A stretch of DNA of 6,122 nucleotides, taken from NCBI GenBank assembly GCA_965218715.1, contig CBDCLY010000040.1, forward strand, positions 1-6,122. The letters run 5' to 3'. Each line of letters begins with the position of its first letter. The stretch's first letter is position 1. A program made the position numbers and the translations under genes. The notes under the pieces were generated by a model. It made no database searches. It saw nothing but the letters and a program-made list of their open reading frames with translations, and was not told the origin of the DNA. Origin of the DNA: CBDCLY01 sp965218715 (GTDB taxonomy: Bacteria > Bacteroidota > Bacteroidia > Flavobacteriales_E > Vicingaceae). Of the stretch, positions 1-6,122 are shown one piece after another.

Positions 1-364
1 CATTTAAAGAATTCATCAAAGTACCAATCTCAGACTCATTAAATAATTCACCAATATGATTACCATCTATAGCAGTGAATTTATATTTTTTATGGTCATT
101 TCCAAGATGGTGAGAAAAAAAAGCTGCGCACATCTACTCCCATTGCCGCAAAAGCTTTTACTACCATCAGAATTGAAATAATCCATGTAAAAATCAACTG
201 TAGAAGAATTGCGAAGAATTATGATTCCATCCTGCACCTATTCCGAACCTTCTATCGCAGATAGATTTTATCATTTCTGAAGAGAATTGCAAATCAAACT
301 TGCGACCGTCAAAACAGACGAAATCATTTCCAGTTCCTTGGTATTTCCAAAATTTTAATTCCAT
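1..364 (-). pseudogene. dapF: Diaminopimelate epimerase, N-terminal half, frame broken twice and cut by the window edge
   Basis: DapF converts LL- to meso-diaminopimelate in the cytoplasm, the last shared step before lysine and peptidoglycan precursors. The start MELKFWKYQGTGNDF and the DRRFGIGA motif are typical of the family. After GIGA the frame is lost and the ATG frame stops near 194. Removing one C at 231/232 restores DGIIILRNSSTVDFYMDYF and NSDGSKSFCGNGSRCA, including catalytic Cys (residue 72 of the repaired protein; Cys73 in E. coli). A second break near 115-129, best read as a duplicated GC in 126-129 (alternatively a T missing from the run at 115-122), returns to the ATG frame for FFSHHLGND and FTAIDGNH, open to base 1. 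The second catalytic Cys would lie beyond the edge. I chose the ATG at 362-364 because it matches the usual N-terminus; an in-frame ATG at 377-379 adds five residues. The identity is firm. Whether this is a real pseudogene or a sequencing error cannot be told from here. Confidence 0.88.
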
Positions 365-370
365 TCGATT

Positions 371-390
371 ACTTAACATGATTTAACATG
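371..390. repeat. Two tandem 10-bp units at the 5' side of dapF
   Basis: Positions 371-380 (acttaacatg) and 381-390 (atttaacatg) are adjacent direct repeats with one mismatch. On the dapF strand they read CATGTTAAAT CATGTTAAGT. The unit nearer the gene creates the upstream in-frame ATG at 377-379. The unit further away creates an ATG at 387-389 that meets a stop after six codons. The repeat may be a small local duplication or a paired binding site; nothing else supports a function. It lies in the divergent dapF/degP intergenic region (365-464), where I see no convincing promoter for degP. Confidence 0.4.
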
Positions 391-464
391 AGTCTAAAAA
401 CTATAAAATAACATAGCCGTTAACTTTATGTTGTCAACAAATTTAAACCCTAAAAAGAACAAAA

Positions 465-1925
465 ATGAAAAAAATAATCCTCAACTTAAGTTTAGTAATT
501 CTTGGCGGTTTGACTGCATTAATGTTGCACTCTAAATTTGGAATACAAACGATAAAAAGTCAAGAAAAAGAAACTGCCAAAGTAATTTCTACTAGTATTT
601 CCGAATCTTCAATTATTCCTGCAACAAATTATATTTCCGCTGCAGAAAGGACTATAAATGGTGTTGTACATGTTAAAACAGAAGGTACAAGAGCAATAAG
701 TAAAAGAAGTTTTGATCCATTAAAACAGTTTTTCTATGGAAATGGAAATGTAGAAAGGCAATACATTCAACCTATAAAAGGAGCTGGATCTGGAGTAATC
801 CTATCAGAAGATGGTTACATCGTTACTAACAACCACGTCATAGAAGAGGCGGATAAGATTAGGGTTACTTTAAATAACAAAATGACCTATGATGCCGAAT
901 TAATAGGTAGAGACCCAAGAACGGATCTTGCTGTTCTAAAAATTGAAGAAAGCAATCTGCCAAGCTTAAATTTTGGCAATTCAGATGAAATTAGAGTTGG
1001 TGAATGGGTCTTAGCCGTAGGTAATCCCTTTAACTTAACCTCTACAGTAACGGCTGGAATAATCTCTGCGAAAGGTAGAGACATTAATATTCTTGAGAAC
1101 GATCCCTATACTGGAATGAATTCAATAGAATCATTCATTCAAACCGACGCTGCAGTAAATCCAGGTAACAGCGGTGGGGCATTAGTCAATACCAATGGGG
1201 AATTAATTGGAATCAATGCTGCAATAAAGTCGAATACTGGTTCATTTGCTGGCTATTCTTTTGCAATTCCAGCTAACATAGTTAAAAAGGTTATGGACGA
1301 CCTGGTTGAGTATGGCGAAGTTCAAAGGGCATTCATAGGAGTAAAAATTCGAGAAATAGATGAGAATTTAGCCGATGAGAAAGGGCTTTCGAATTTAGAA
1401 GGGATTTATGTATCAGAAATTAGTCCGGATGGATCTGCAGACAAAGCTGGCATCAAAGAAGGAGATGTCATAAAATCTGTAAATGGATTGGACGTAAATT
1501 CAGTGACTGAATTACAAGCGAAAATTGGCGAATATAGGCCTGGAAATATTATTTCAATTGGATTGATGAGAGGAAACAAGCAGGTCTTAAAAAAACTAAC
1601 CCTCAAAAACTTAAATGGAGACACAGAAATCTTAACCAAGGAAAATGCATCAATATTCAGAACACTTGGTGTAAAATTTAAGTCATTAAGCCCCGATGAA
1701 CTTGAACGTTTGAATTTAAAAAGCGGCATTAGGGTTGAAAAACTTTATCCCGGAAAATTGATGGATGCAGGAATAAGAGAGGGCTTTGTTTTAAGCCATG
1801 TAAATAATTTATCCATTTCAAGGTCAGAAGATTTAGAAAAATTATTGTCCAATAAAACTGGAGGGATTTTACTTCAAGGAAGGTATTCCAAAGGAGAACC
1901 TGTATTTTATGCAATAGGTCTTTAG
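465..1925 (+). CDS. degP: HtrA/DegP-family periplasmic serine endoprotease with two PDZ domains
   Basis: This is a 486-residue ATP-independent protease/chaperone that degrades or refolds damaged proteins in the envelope. The N-terminus is MKK plus a hydrophobic stretch (about 5-21) with no clear signal peptidase site, so it may be cleaved or stay as a membrane anchor. The trypsin-like domain spans about 55-285. Its catalytic triad is complete: His124 in TNNHVI, Asp154 in RTDLAVLKI and Ser236 in PGNSGGAL. AGSGVI before the His and VGNPF before the Ser segment are also typical. PDZ1 covers about 290-380, and a more divergent PDZ2 about 398-484, ending in an aromatic-rich tail. Length and two-PDZ layout match DegP/DegQ; the sequence does not separate these two. 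The ATG at 465 follows an A-rich leader (aaaagaacaaaa) without a clear Shine-Dalgarno sequence. The gene is divergent from dapF and closed by a hairpin terminator, so it is probably monocistronic. It appears intact. Confidence 0.95.
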   Translation: MKKIILNLSLVILGGLTALMLHSKFGIQTIKSQEKETAKVISTSISESSIIPATNYISAAERTINGVVHVKTEGTRAISKRSFDPLKQFFYGNGNVERQYIQPIKGAGSGVILSEDGYIVTNNHVIEEADKIRVTLNNKMTYDAELIGRDPRTDLAVLKIEESNLPSLNFGNSDEIRVGEWVLAVGNPFNLTSTVTAGIISAKGRDINILENDPYTGMNSIESFIQTDAAVNPGNSGGALVNTNGELIGINAAIKSNTGSFAGYSFAIPANIVKKVMDDLVEYGEVQRAFIGVKIREIDENLADEKGLSNLEGIYVSEISPDGSADKAGIKEGDVIKSVNGLDVNSVTELQAKIGEYRPGNIISIGLMRGNKQVLKKLTLKNLNGDTEILTKENASIFRTLGVKFKSLSPDELERLNLKSGIRVEKLYPGKLMDAGIREGFVLSHVNNLSISRSEDLEKLLSNKTGGILLQGRYSKGEPVFYAIGL

Positions 1926-1949
1926 TCTCTGTATAACAAAGGCATAAAC

Positions 1950-1979
1950 AAAACCCAATTCAAGTATGAATTGGGTTTT
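1950..1979 (+). terminator. Intrinsic terminator after degP
   Basis: A 13-bp perfect stem (left arm 1950-1962, right arm 1967-1979; core CCCAATTCA/TGAATTGGG) closes a 4-nt loop (agta) and runs into a T tract ending at 1980. It begins 24 nt after the degP stop and lies about 100 nt before the gap start, so it separates the two plus-strand genes. The A-rich left arm would also give a T run on the minus strand, but no minus-strand gene ends here. Confidence 0.88.
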
Positions 1980-2046
1980 TGCATTATCACTTTATTTAAT
2001 CCTAAGTTTTTACGAATTTTGCACCACTCAAAACAAAAGCAATCTC

Positions 2047-2060
2047 GCTGATTTATCAGC
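2047..2060. promoter_or_regulatory. Inverted repeat GCTGAT-tt-ATCAGC upstream of gap
   Basis: Two perfect 6-bp arms with a 2-nt spacer end 17 nt before the gap start codon. A 2-nt loop is too tight for a good RNA hairpin, so a dimeric regulator's operator is the likelier reading if the site is functional at all. No regulator gene is in the window, and I found no convincing promoter match between the degP terminator and this site. A 6-bp repeat could arise by chance. Confidence 0.3.
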
Positions 2061-2077
2061 ATAAAAATTTTAAGTAA

Positions 2078-3529
2078 ATGAATAAGCCATTGGAATTTGA
2101 AACAGAATTGAACGCTTGGGTAGATAAAGAAAAACAAGCTGTTGAATTAATCAGCACATTAGGTCAACTTCTATACAACAATTCTATTGAATTAGTATTG
2201 TTTAGACATCACTTGGTAGACATGAGTGTATCTGAAATTTTAAAGTTACATCACGATACCAAAAACTTCTCCAATCAGGAAGTAAGTATTTACGATACTA
2301 CTGAATTGGCAAAAGAGATTTTAAATCACAATTTAGCTCCTGCCAAAATAGACATTGGCAAATTAGCCGTTGAATGGGCAAAACAGTCGGACAAATTCTC
2401 TTCTAAAGCTGAATTTATTCAATCTGAGTTGGGTTCTTTTGATCATGACGCGGTTAAAGATTTAGCTCCTAAAGATGTTGTACTTTATGGATTTGGAAGA
2501 ATTGGTAGAATTGCTGCAAGAGAATTAGTAAAACAAGCAGGAAAAGGTCAGCAGTTGAGACTTAGAGCAATTGTAACAAGAGGCGACAACGAGGTTGGAA
2601 TGAAAAAAAGAGCAGCCCTTTTAATGAATGACTCAGTTCACGGAGCTTTTAAAGGTTCAGTTAGTGTTGATACAGATGCAAAAACATTAACCATTAATGG
2701 ACAAGTCATACAACTTATTCATGCAAAACAACCTGAGGATATTGATTACACAGCCTACGGAATTAATGATGCTTTATTAATTGATAACACAGGTGTATTT
2801 ACGGATAGAGCTGCATTGGGCAGACATTTAAGTGCAAAAGGAATTAGCAAGGTGTTGCTAACTGCACCTGGGAAAGAAGTTCCTAACATCGTGTATGGAG
2901 TAAACCATAAAGACTTAAACATTGAAGAGGAAAATATATTTTCTGCAGCCTCTTGTACAACCAATGCCATTGTTCCTCCTTTAAAAGTTATAGAAGATAG
3001 TTTAGGAGTGGTTAAGGGCCATATCGAAACTGTTCATGCCTACACCAATGATCAAAACTTATTGGACAACATGCATAAGAAGAACAGAAGAGGTCGTTCT
3101 GCAGCCATCAACATGGTCATTACTGAAACTGGAGCTGGCAAAGCTGTAACAAAGGTTATTCCTAGTTTACAAGATAAACTGACAGCCAATGCTGTTCGTG
3201 TTCCAACCCCAAATGGATCACTGGCGATAATGAACTTAACGGTAGGAAAAGAAGTTGATTTAGACACATTAAATAATTTAATGAGAAAAGCGGCCTTAGA
3301 AGGTGAGCTTGTCAATCAAATATTTTTCTCTGCTGATCCAGAAATGGTTTCAAGTGATATCATTGGAAATAATTGTTGTTCTGTATTTGACAGCCCTGCC
3401 ACTATAGTTTCTAACGATAATAAAAACGTTGTTCTTTATGTTTGGTACGACAATGAATTCGGATACACTAAACAGGTGATTCGACTTGCCAAGTACATTG
3501 CACAAGTAAGAAGACTTATTTACTATTAA
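2078..3529 (+). CDS. gap: Glyceraldehyde-3-phosphate dehydrogenase, long form with N-terminal extension
   Basis: This 483-residue enzyme interconverts glyceraldehyde 3-phosphate and 1,3-bisphosphoglycerate in glycolysis/gluconeogenesis. Residues 1 to about 130 are an extension absent from the usual ~335-residue enzyme. The Rossmann nucleotide site YGFGRIGR is at 137-144. The catalytic Cys293 lies in SAASCTTNAIVPP and the catalytic His320 in TVHAYTNDQ. The C-terminal WYDNEFGY is at 456-463, followed by the normal closing helix. The start is well fixed: an in-frame TAA directly precedes the ATG, and the next Met is residue 49. Similar ~480-residue GAPDHs are known in Bacteroidota and some gammaproteobacteria, often beside a short GapA; whether a second gap exists here cannot be seen. 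After strand beta-2 the sequence is AIVTRGDNE, without the Asp that favours NAD in classical enzymes, so use of NADP or both cofactors is possible (inference). The gene is flanked by terminators on both sides and is probably a single-gene unit. Confidence 0.94.
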   Translation: MNKPLEFETELNAWVDKEKQAVELISTLGQLLYNNSIELVLFRHHLVDMSVSEILKLHHDTKNFSNQEVSIYDTTELAKEILNHNLAPAKIDIGKLAVEWAKQSDKFSSKAEFIQSELGSFDHDAVKDLAPKDVVLYGFGRIGRIAARELVKQAGKGQQLRLRAIVTRGDNEVGMKKRAALLMNDSVHGAFKGSVSVDTDAKTLTINGQVIQLIHAKQPEDIDYTAYGINDALLIDNTGVFTDRAALGRHLSAKGISKVLLTAPGKEVPNIVYGVNHKDLNIEEENIFSAASCTTNAIVPPLKVIEDSLGVVKGHIETVHAYTNDQNLLDNMHKKNRRGRSAAINMVITETGAGKAVTKVIPSLQDKLTANAVRVPTPNGSLAIMNLTVGKEVDLDTLNNLMRKAALEGELVNQIFFSADPEMVSSDIIGNNCCSVFDSPATIVSNDNKNVVLYVWYDNEFGYTKQVIRLAKYIAQVRRLIYY

Positions 3530-3541
3530 TAGATTTAGCAG

Positions 3542-3593
3542 ACTTTAAGAAATAAAAAAGGCCCCAATTGGGGCCTTTTTTATTTCTTAAAGT
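3542..3593. terminator. Perfect 52-bp palindrome, bidirectional terminator between gap and rocD
   Basis: Two 26-bp arms meet without a spacer between 3567 and 3568. The core is GGCCCCAATTGGGGCC, flanked by A6 on the left (3554-3559) and T6 on the right (3576-3581). An RNA from either strand therefore forms a GC-rich stem followed by a U tract. It starts 12 nt after the gap stop. Its right arm contains the rocD stop codon (3580-3582), the last three rocD codons (Phe-Lys-Lys) and part of the Asn codon before them, so rocD ends inside its own terminator. Confidence 0.92.
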
Positions 3594-4854
3594 TTAAAAC
3601 ACTTTTGCGAATGATTTGAACACAGTCCAACAACTGTTCTTCGTTCATCACCAATGGCGGGGCAAACCTGATGATGTTTCCATGTGTTGGTTTGGCCAAC
3701 AATCCATTTTCTTTTAATAGCATACACAAATCCCAAGCGGTTGAGCTTTCCTCAGTATCATTTATTACAATGGCATTTAACAAACCCTTGCCCCTTACTT
3801 TTACCAATAGTTCACTTTCATCCACTAGTTTTTGAATTTCAGAACGAAACAACTCACCTAATCTTAAGGCATTCTCTGCTAACTTTTCATCTTCTACAAC
3901 ATTTAACGCTGCTATTGCCACTTTAGCAGCAATTGGGTTTCCTCCAAAAGTAGAACCATGTTGCCCTGGCTTAATTACCATCATGATGTCATCATTTGCC
4001 AATACTGCACTTACAGGGTACGCTCCACCCGATAAGGCTTTACCTAAAATCAGAATATCTGGTTTAAATCCAGCTGTAGACTCACATTTGGCTGAACTGC
4101 AATTGCAGCCTTGACAAACGGCTAATAATTTACCTGTTCTGGCAATTCCGGTTTGAACTTCATCCGCAATAAACAAGGCCCCTTCCTCTTTGCATAATGC
4201 AGCAGCTTTAGACATGAAATCATCAGCTGGTGTAAATACTCCTGCTTCACCTTGAATGGGTTCCACTAAAAATCCAGCAACATTTTCTTCTTTAAGTGCC
4301 TTGGCAAGTGCATCAACATCATTATAAGGGATACTGATGAACCCAGGTGTAAAAGGACCAAAATTCTTTTTGGCTACTGCATCGTCAGAAAAGGATACGA
4401 TAGTTGTTGTTCTTCCATGAAAGTTACCTTCACAAACAATGATCTTGGCTTGATCTTCTGCAATTCCCTTCTTTTCATAGGCCCATTTTCTGCATAACTT
4501 GATAGCAGTTTCTACTGCTTCTGCACCTGTATTCATGGGCAAAACCTTATCAAAATCGAAGAAATTGGTAACAAACTCCTCGTATTTTCCTAGAACATCA
4601 TTATAAAATGCTCTTGAAGTTAAGGTTAATGTTTCAGCCTGTTCCTTCATGGCATTCACTATTCTTGGATGGCAATGCCCTTGATTAACAGCAGAATACG
4701 CCGACAAAAAATCAAAATATTTTTTTCCTTCAACATCCCATACATAAACTCCTTCTCCCCTATTTAAAACAACAGGCAATGGGTGGTAATTATGTGCTCC
4801 ATGTTTATCTTCTAATGCGATGGCCTCTTGGCTTGAAATTTCTTCTGCTATCAT
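3580..4854 (-). CDS. rocD: Ornithine--oxo-acid aminotransferase (ornithine delta-aminotransferase)
   Basis: This is a 424-residue cytoplasmic PLP enzyme, aminotransferase class III. It moves the delta-amino group of ornithine to 2-oxoglutarate, giving glutamate-5-semialdehyde and glutamate in arginine/ornithine breakdown and proline linkage. It follows human OAT closely: GAHNYHPLPVVL (17-30; Tyr23 matches substrate-binding Tyr55), NTGAEAVETA (108-117), GNFHGRT (143-149; Arg148 matches Arg180), VEPIQGEAGV, the PLP-ring Asp231 in ADEVQTG, the PLP Lys272 in LGKALSGG, GSTFGGNP and IIRFAPP (Arg396 matches Arg413). These residues separate it from acetylornithine or GABA aminotransferases. An insertion of about 12 residues relative to human OAT, just before the PLP-lysine strand, holds four cysteines (247, 250, 252, 257). 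The gene is convergent with gap, ends inside the shared palindromic terminator, and has its own promoter overlapping the divergent gene's start. It appears intact. Confidence 0.96.
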   Translation of the reverse strand: MIAEEISSQEAIALEDKHGAHNYHPLPVVLNRGEGVYVWDVEGKKYFDFLSAYSAVNQGHCHPRIVNAMKEQAETLTLTSRAFYNDVLGKYEEFVTNFFDFDKVLPMNTGAEAVETAIKLCRKWAYEKKGIAEDQAKIIVCEGNFHGRTTTIVSFSDDAVAKKNFGPFTPGFISIPYNDVDALAKALKEENVAGFLVEPIQGEAGVFTPADDFMSKAAALCKEEGALFIADEVQTGIARTGKLLAVCQGCNCSSAKCESTAGFKPDILILGKALSGGAYPVSAVLANDDIMMVIKPGQHGSTFGGNPIAAKVAIAALNVVEDEKLAENALRLGELFRSEIQKLVDESELLVKVRGKGLLNAIVINDTEESSTAWDLCMLLKENGLLAKPTHGNIIRFAPPLVMNEEQLLDCVQIIRKSVLNFKK

Positions 4855-4889
4855 ATCTATTGGGCTTGTTTAAAATTTTAATATACTTA

Positions 4890-4919
4890 CAAAAATATCC
4901 ATAATAGAATGAACCCCAA
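4890..4919 (-). promoter_or_regulatory. Bacteroidota-type sigma-A promoter for rocD
   Basis: On the minus strand a TTG (-33 element, bases 4919-4917) is followed by 19 nt and then TATTTTTG (bases 4897-4890), an exact match to TAnnTTTG. Both elements and the spacing fit the consensus for the primary sigma factor of Bacteroidota. Transcription would start a few bases downstream, leaving a leader of roughly 30 nt before the rocD ATG at 4854. The -33 element shares bases with the start codon of the divergent membrane-protein gene (ATG at 4919-4921). Confidence 0.75.
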
Positions 4920-6122
4920 TGAAAGATAATAAGCTCTTTAAGCAAGTTTTAGCTCAAGGCCATTGGTTGATATTTTTATGTGCCATCATCTTGTATTTTC
5001 CTACTCTACAGTTTGAATATGTCCTGGATGATCATTCAGTAATTACCACGCATTCACATGTTCAAAAAGGAATAGATGGAATAAAAGACATTTTTACAAC
5101 AAATTACCGGAATGGAAATAATGGCTTCAATGATGGTTTATATCGGCCTTTAAGCTTAGTAAGCTTCGCTTTAGAAAAAGAATATTTCAACAGCAATACA
5201 CAAATTGCACATGGCATTAACATCATCTTTTATGCGCTCTCCTGTCTTTTGCTATTTCTTGGATTTAAACGACAGTTAAAAGACGAATGGCATCCTTATC
5301 TATTTTTAGCAATTCTCATTTTTGCGGCTCACCCCTTGCATACAGAAGTAGTAGCAAATGTTAAGGGAAGAGATGAATTGTTTTCCTTTTTTGGTTTTTC
5401 GCTTGCCATATACACCTTTAATAAGTGGTATGATCAAAGAAAATTATTCCAAATAAAACTAGGTCTATTTGCTTTTATTTTCGCCCTTCTTTCCAAAGAA
5501 AGCAGTGTTAGTTTTTTTCTAATAATTCCAGCATTGTTGCTTATTGGAAACAAATGGAAATTAAAAGACGTGGCAAGACTGAGTTTACTGATGCTGCCTT
5601 TTTCACTTGCTCTTATTTTCTTAAGAATAAGCGTTGTAAACGGAATGGAACAAGCCATTGATCCCGGAAATTTCGGAATCTTAAACAATCCCATCGCTGC
5701 AACCGAGGATTGGAGTTTAAGACTGGGTTCTTCCTTTGCCTTGCAATTGTTATTTCTTCAAAAACTAGTACTTGGAATGCCACTTATTCACGACTATTCT
5801 TATTCTTTAATCCCCTTAAATAAGATAAGCGATTGGCAATCAATTCTAGGTTTTTTATGTGGATTATCCATACTTATTTATGGAATTTGGGCCACCTGGA
5901 AGAAAAGGAACTTAGGCTATTTATGCTTAGCCTATCTTTTTAGCATTGTAATTGCCAGTCAGTTGCTGTTTCCAATTGGCGTAATGTATGCCGATCGATT
6001 GCTTTTTTTAAGTGTGCTACCCTATAGTTTAATTATTGCATCGCTTTTAAAACTTTATATTGAAAAGAACAGACAGAAGAACGCTTTAAACCTCATTTTT
6101 GGAATTTGCTTGGTTTTCTTGA
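4919..6122 (+). CDS. TMTC-like (DUF1736) polytopic membrane glycosyltransferase, 3' end beyond the window
   Basis: The frame is open for 401 codons to the right edge. The ATG at 4919 is fixed by an in-frame TGA at 4910-4912. Hydrophobic segments lie at about 15-31, 96-117, 126-140, 153-167, 180-193, 197-210, 219-238, 270-290, 308-326, 333-352, 360-380 and 388 onward. Family marks seen are: an acidic pair in the first outer loop (Asp37-Asp38, VLDDHS), GLYRPLSLVSFALE (73-86), AAHPLHTEVVANVKGRDEL (136-154), LLSKESS (190-196), a DUF1736-like stretch (about 240-300, with LQKLVLGMPLIHDYSYSLIPL) and YADRLLFL (357-364). This is the layout of TMTC proteins, GT-C fold enzymes; the animal members transfer mannose from a lipid carrier to proteins. 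Bacterial relatives usually carry C-terminal TPR repeats, which would lie past the edge. A lipid-linked sugar donor and an envelope acceptor are inferred. A general PMT/ArnT-like glycosyltransferase is the alternative. No promoter is evident in the 64-bp gap to rocD. Confidence 0.82.
   Translation, partial: MKDNKLFKQVLAQGHWLIFLCAIILYFPTLQFEYVLDDHSVITTHSHVQKGIDGIKDIFTTNYRNGNNGFNDGLYRPLSLVSFALEKEYFNSNTQIAHGINIIFYALSCLLLFLGFKRQLKDEWHPYLFLAILIFAAHPLHTEVVANVKGRDELFSFFGFSLAIYTFNKWYDQRKLFQIKLGLFAFIFALLSKESSVSFFLIIPALLLIGNKWKLKDVARLSLLMLPFSLALIFLRISVVNGMEQAIDPGNFGILNNPIAATEDWSLRLGSSFALQLLFLQKLVLGMPLIHDYSYSLIPLNKISDWQSILGFLCGLSILIYGIWATWKKRNLGYLCLAYLFSIVIASQLLFPIGVMYADRLLFLSVLPYSLIIASLLKLYIEKNRQKNALNLIFGICLVFL

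Noticed and set aside
126..232. Programmed ribosomal frameshifting in dapF as an explanation for the two breaks.
   Set aside because: There is no slippery heptamer or downstream structure at the first site, and two separate programmed shifts in a housekeeping gene would be without precedent known to me.
421..428. TAACTTTA as a -7 element for degP.
   Set aside because: Seven of eight positions match, but no TTG lies at a proper distance upstream and the final G is missing.
408..437. Possible dapF promoter on the minus strand: TTG (437-435), 19 nt, TATGTTAT (415-408).
   Set aside because: The spacing is right, but the -7 element matches TAnnTTTG at only 6 of 8 positions, missing the key TG end. 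Too weak to list as a feature.
431..438. GTTGTCAAC near-palindrome (430-438) in the dapF/degP intergenic region as an operator.
   Set aside because: Only 4-bp arms around one base; expected by chance in a 100-bp AT-rich region.
2014..2021. GAATTTTG as a -7 element for gap.
   Set aside because: The first base is wrong and the only nearby TTG (end of the degP terminator) is too far upstream.
3684..3926. 80-codon plus-strand open frame inside rocD.
   Set aside because: It lies wholly antisense to a strongly conserved coding region, has no recognisable motif, and its composition follows the rocD codons. The same applies to the antisense frames within degP and gap and to the one at 5434-5694 within the membrane-protein gene.
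4097..4108. Perfect 12-bp palindrome CTGCAATTGCAG inside rocD.
   Set aside because: It falls in the codons of the Cys-rich loop and is explained by the Gly-Cys-Asn-Cys coding sequence; no sign of a site function.

Overview
The window is AT-rich DNA of Bacteroidota type, probably from the Flavobacteriales or a close relative. Three things point there: the protein sequences, A-rich leaders without clear Shine-Dalgarno sequences, and a good match to the Bacteroidota promoter consensus (TTG, 19 nt, TAnnTTTG) in front of rocD. The genes are chromosomal housekeeping and metabolic genes. I see no mobile element, CRISPR array, RNA gene or phage gene.

Layout from left to right. (1) Positions 1-364, minus strand: the N-terminal half of diaminopimelate epimerase (dapF), running off the left edge. 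Its reading frame is broken twice. The two breaks compensate, and the segment they throw out of frame includes the catalytic Cys motif. (2) A divergent intergenic region of about 100 bp. (3) 465-1925, plus strand: an intact HtrA/DegP-family envelope serine protease with two PDZ domains, followed by a strong hairpin terminator. (4) 2078-3529, plus strand: a long-form glyceraldehyde-3-phosphate dehydrogenase whose catalytic part follows an N-terminal extension of about 130 residues. (5) 3542-3593: a perfect 52-bp palindrome that serves as a terminator for both converging genes and includes the last codons of the next gene. (6) 3580-4854, minus strand: ornithine aminotransferase (rocD), with an extra four-cysteine loop. 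(7) 4919 to the right edge, plus strand: a polytopic membrane protein of the TMTC-like (DUF1736) glycosyltransferase family. It is divergent from rocD and cut off by the window end before any TPR region.

The genes do not form one pathway. dapF supplies meso-diaminopimelate for lysine and peptidoglycan, degP does envelope protein quality control, gap is central carbon metabolism, rocD is arginine/ornithine catabolism, and the last gene probably glycosylates envelope proteins or glycans. Terminators and changes of strand make each gene its own transcription unit. I found no convincing new multi-gene system. The points worth a second look are the doubly disrupted dapF, the coding-overlapping perfect palindrome, the Cys-rich insertion in RocD, and the rocD promoter that overlaps the start codon of the neighbouring gene.
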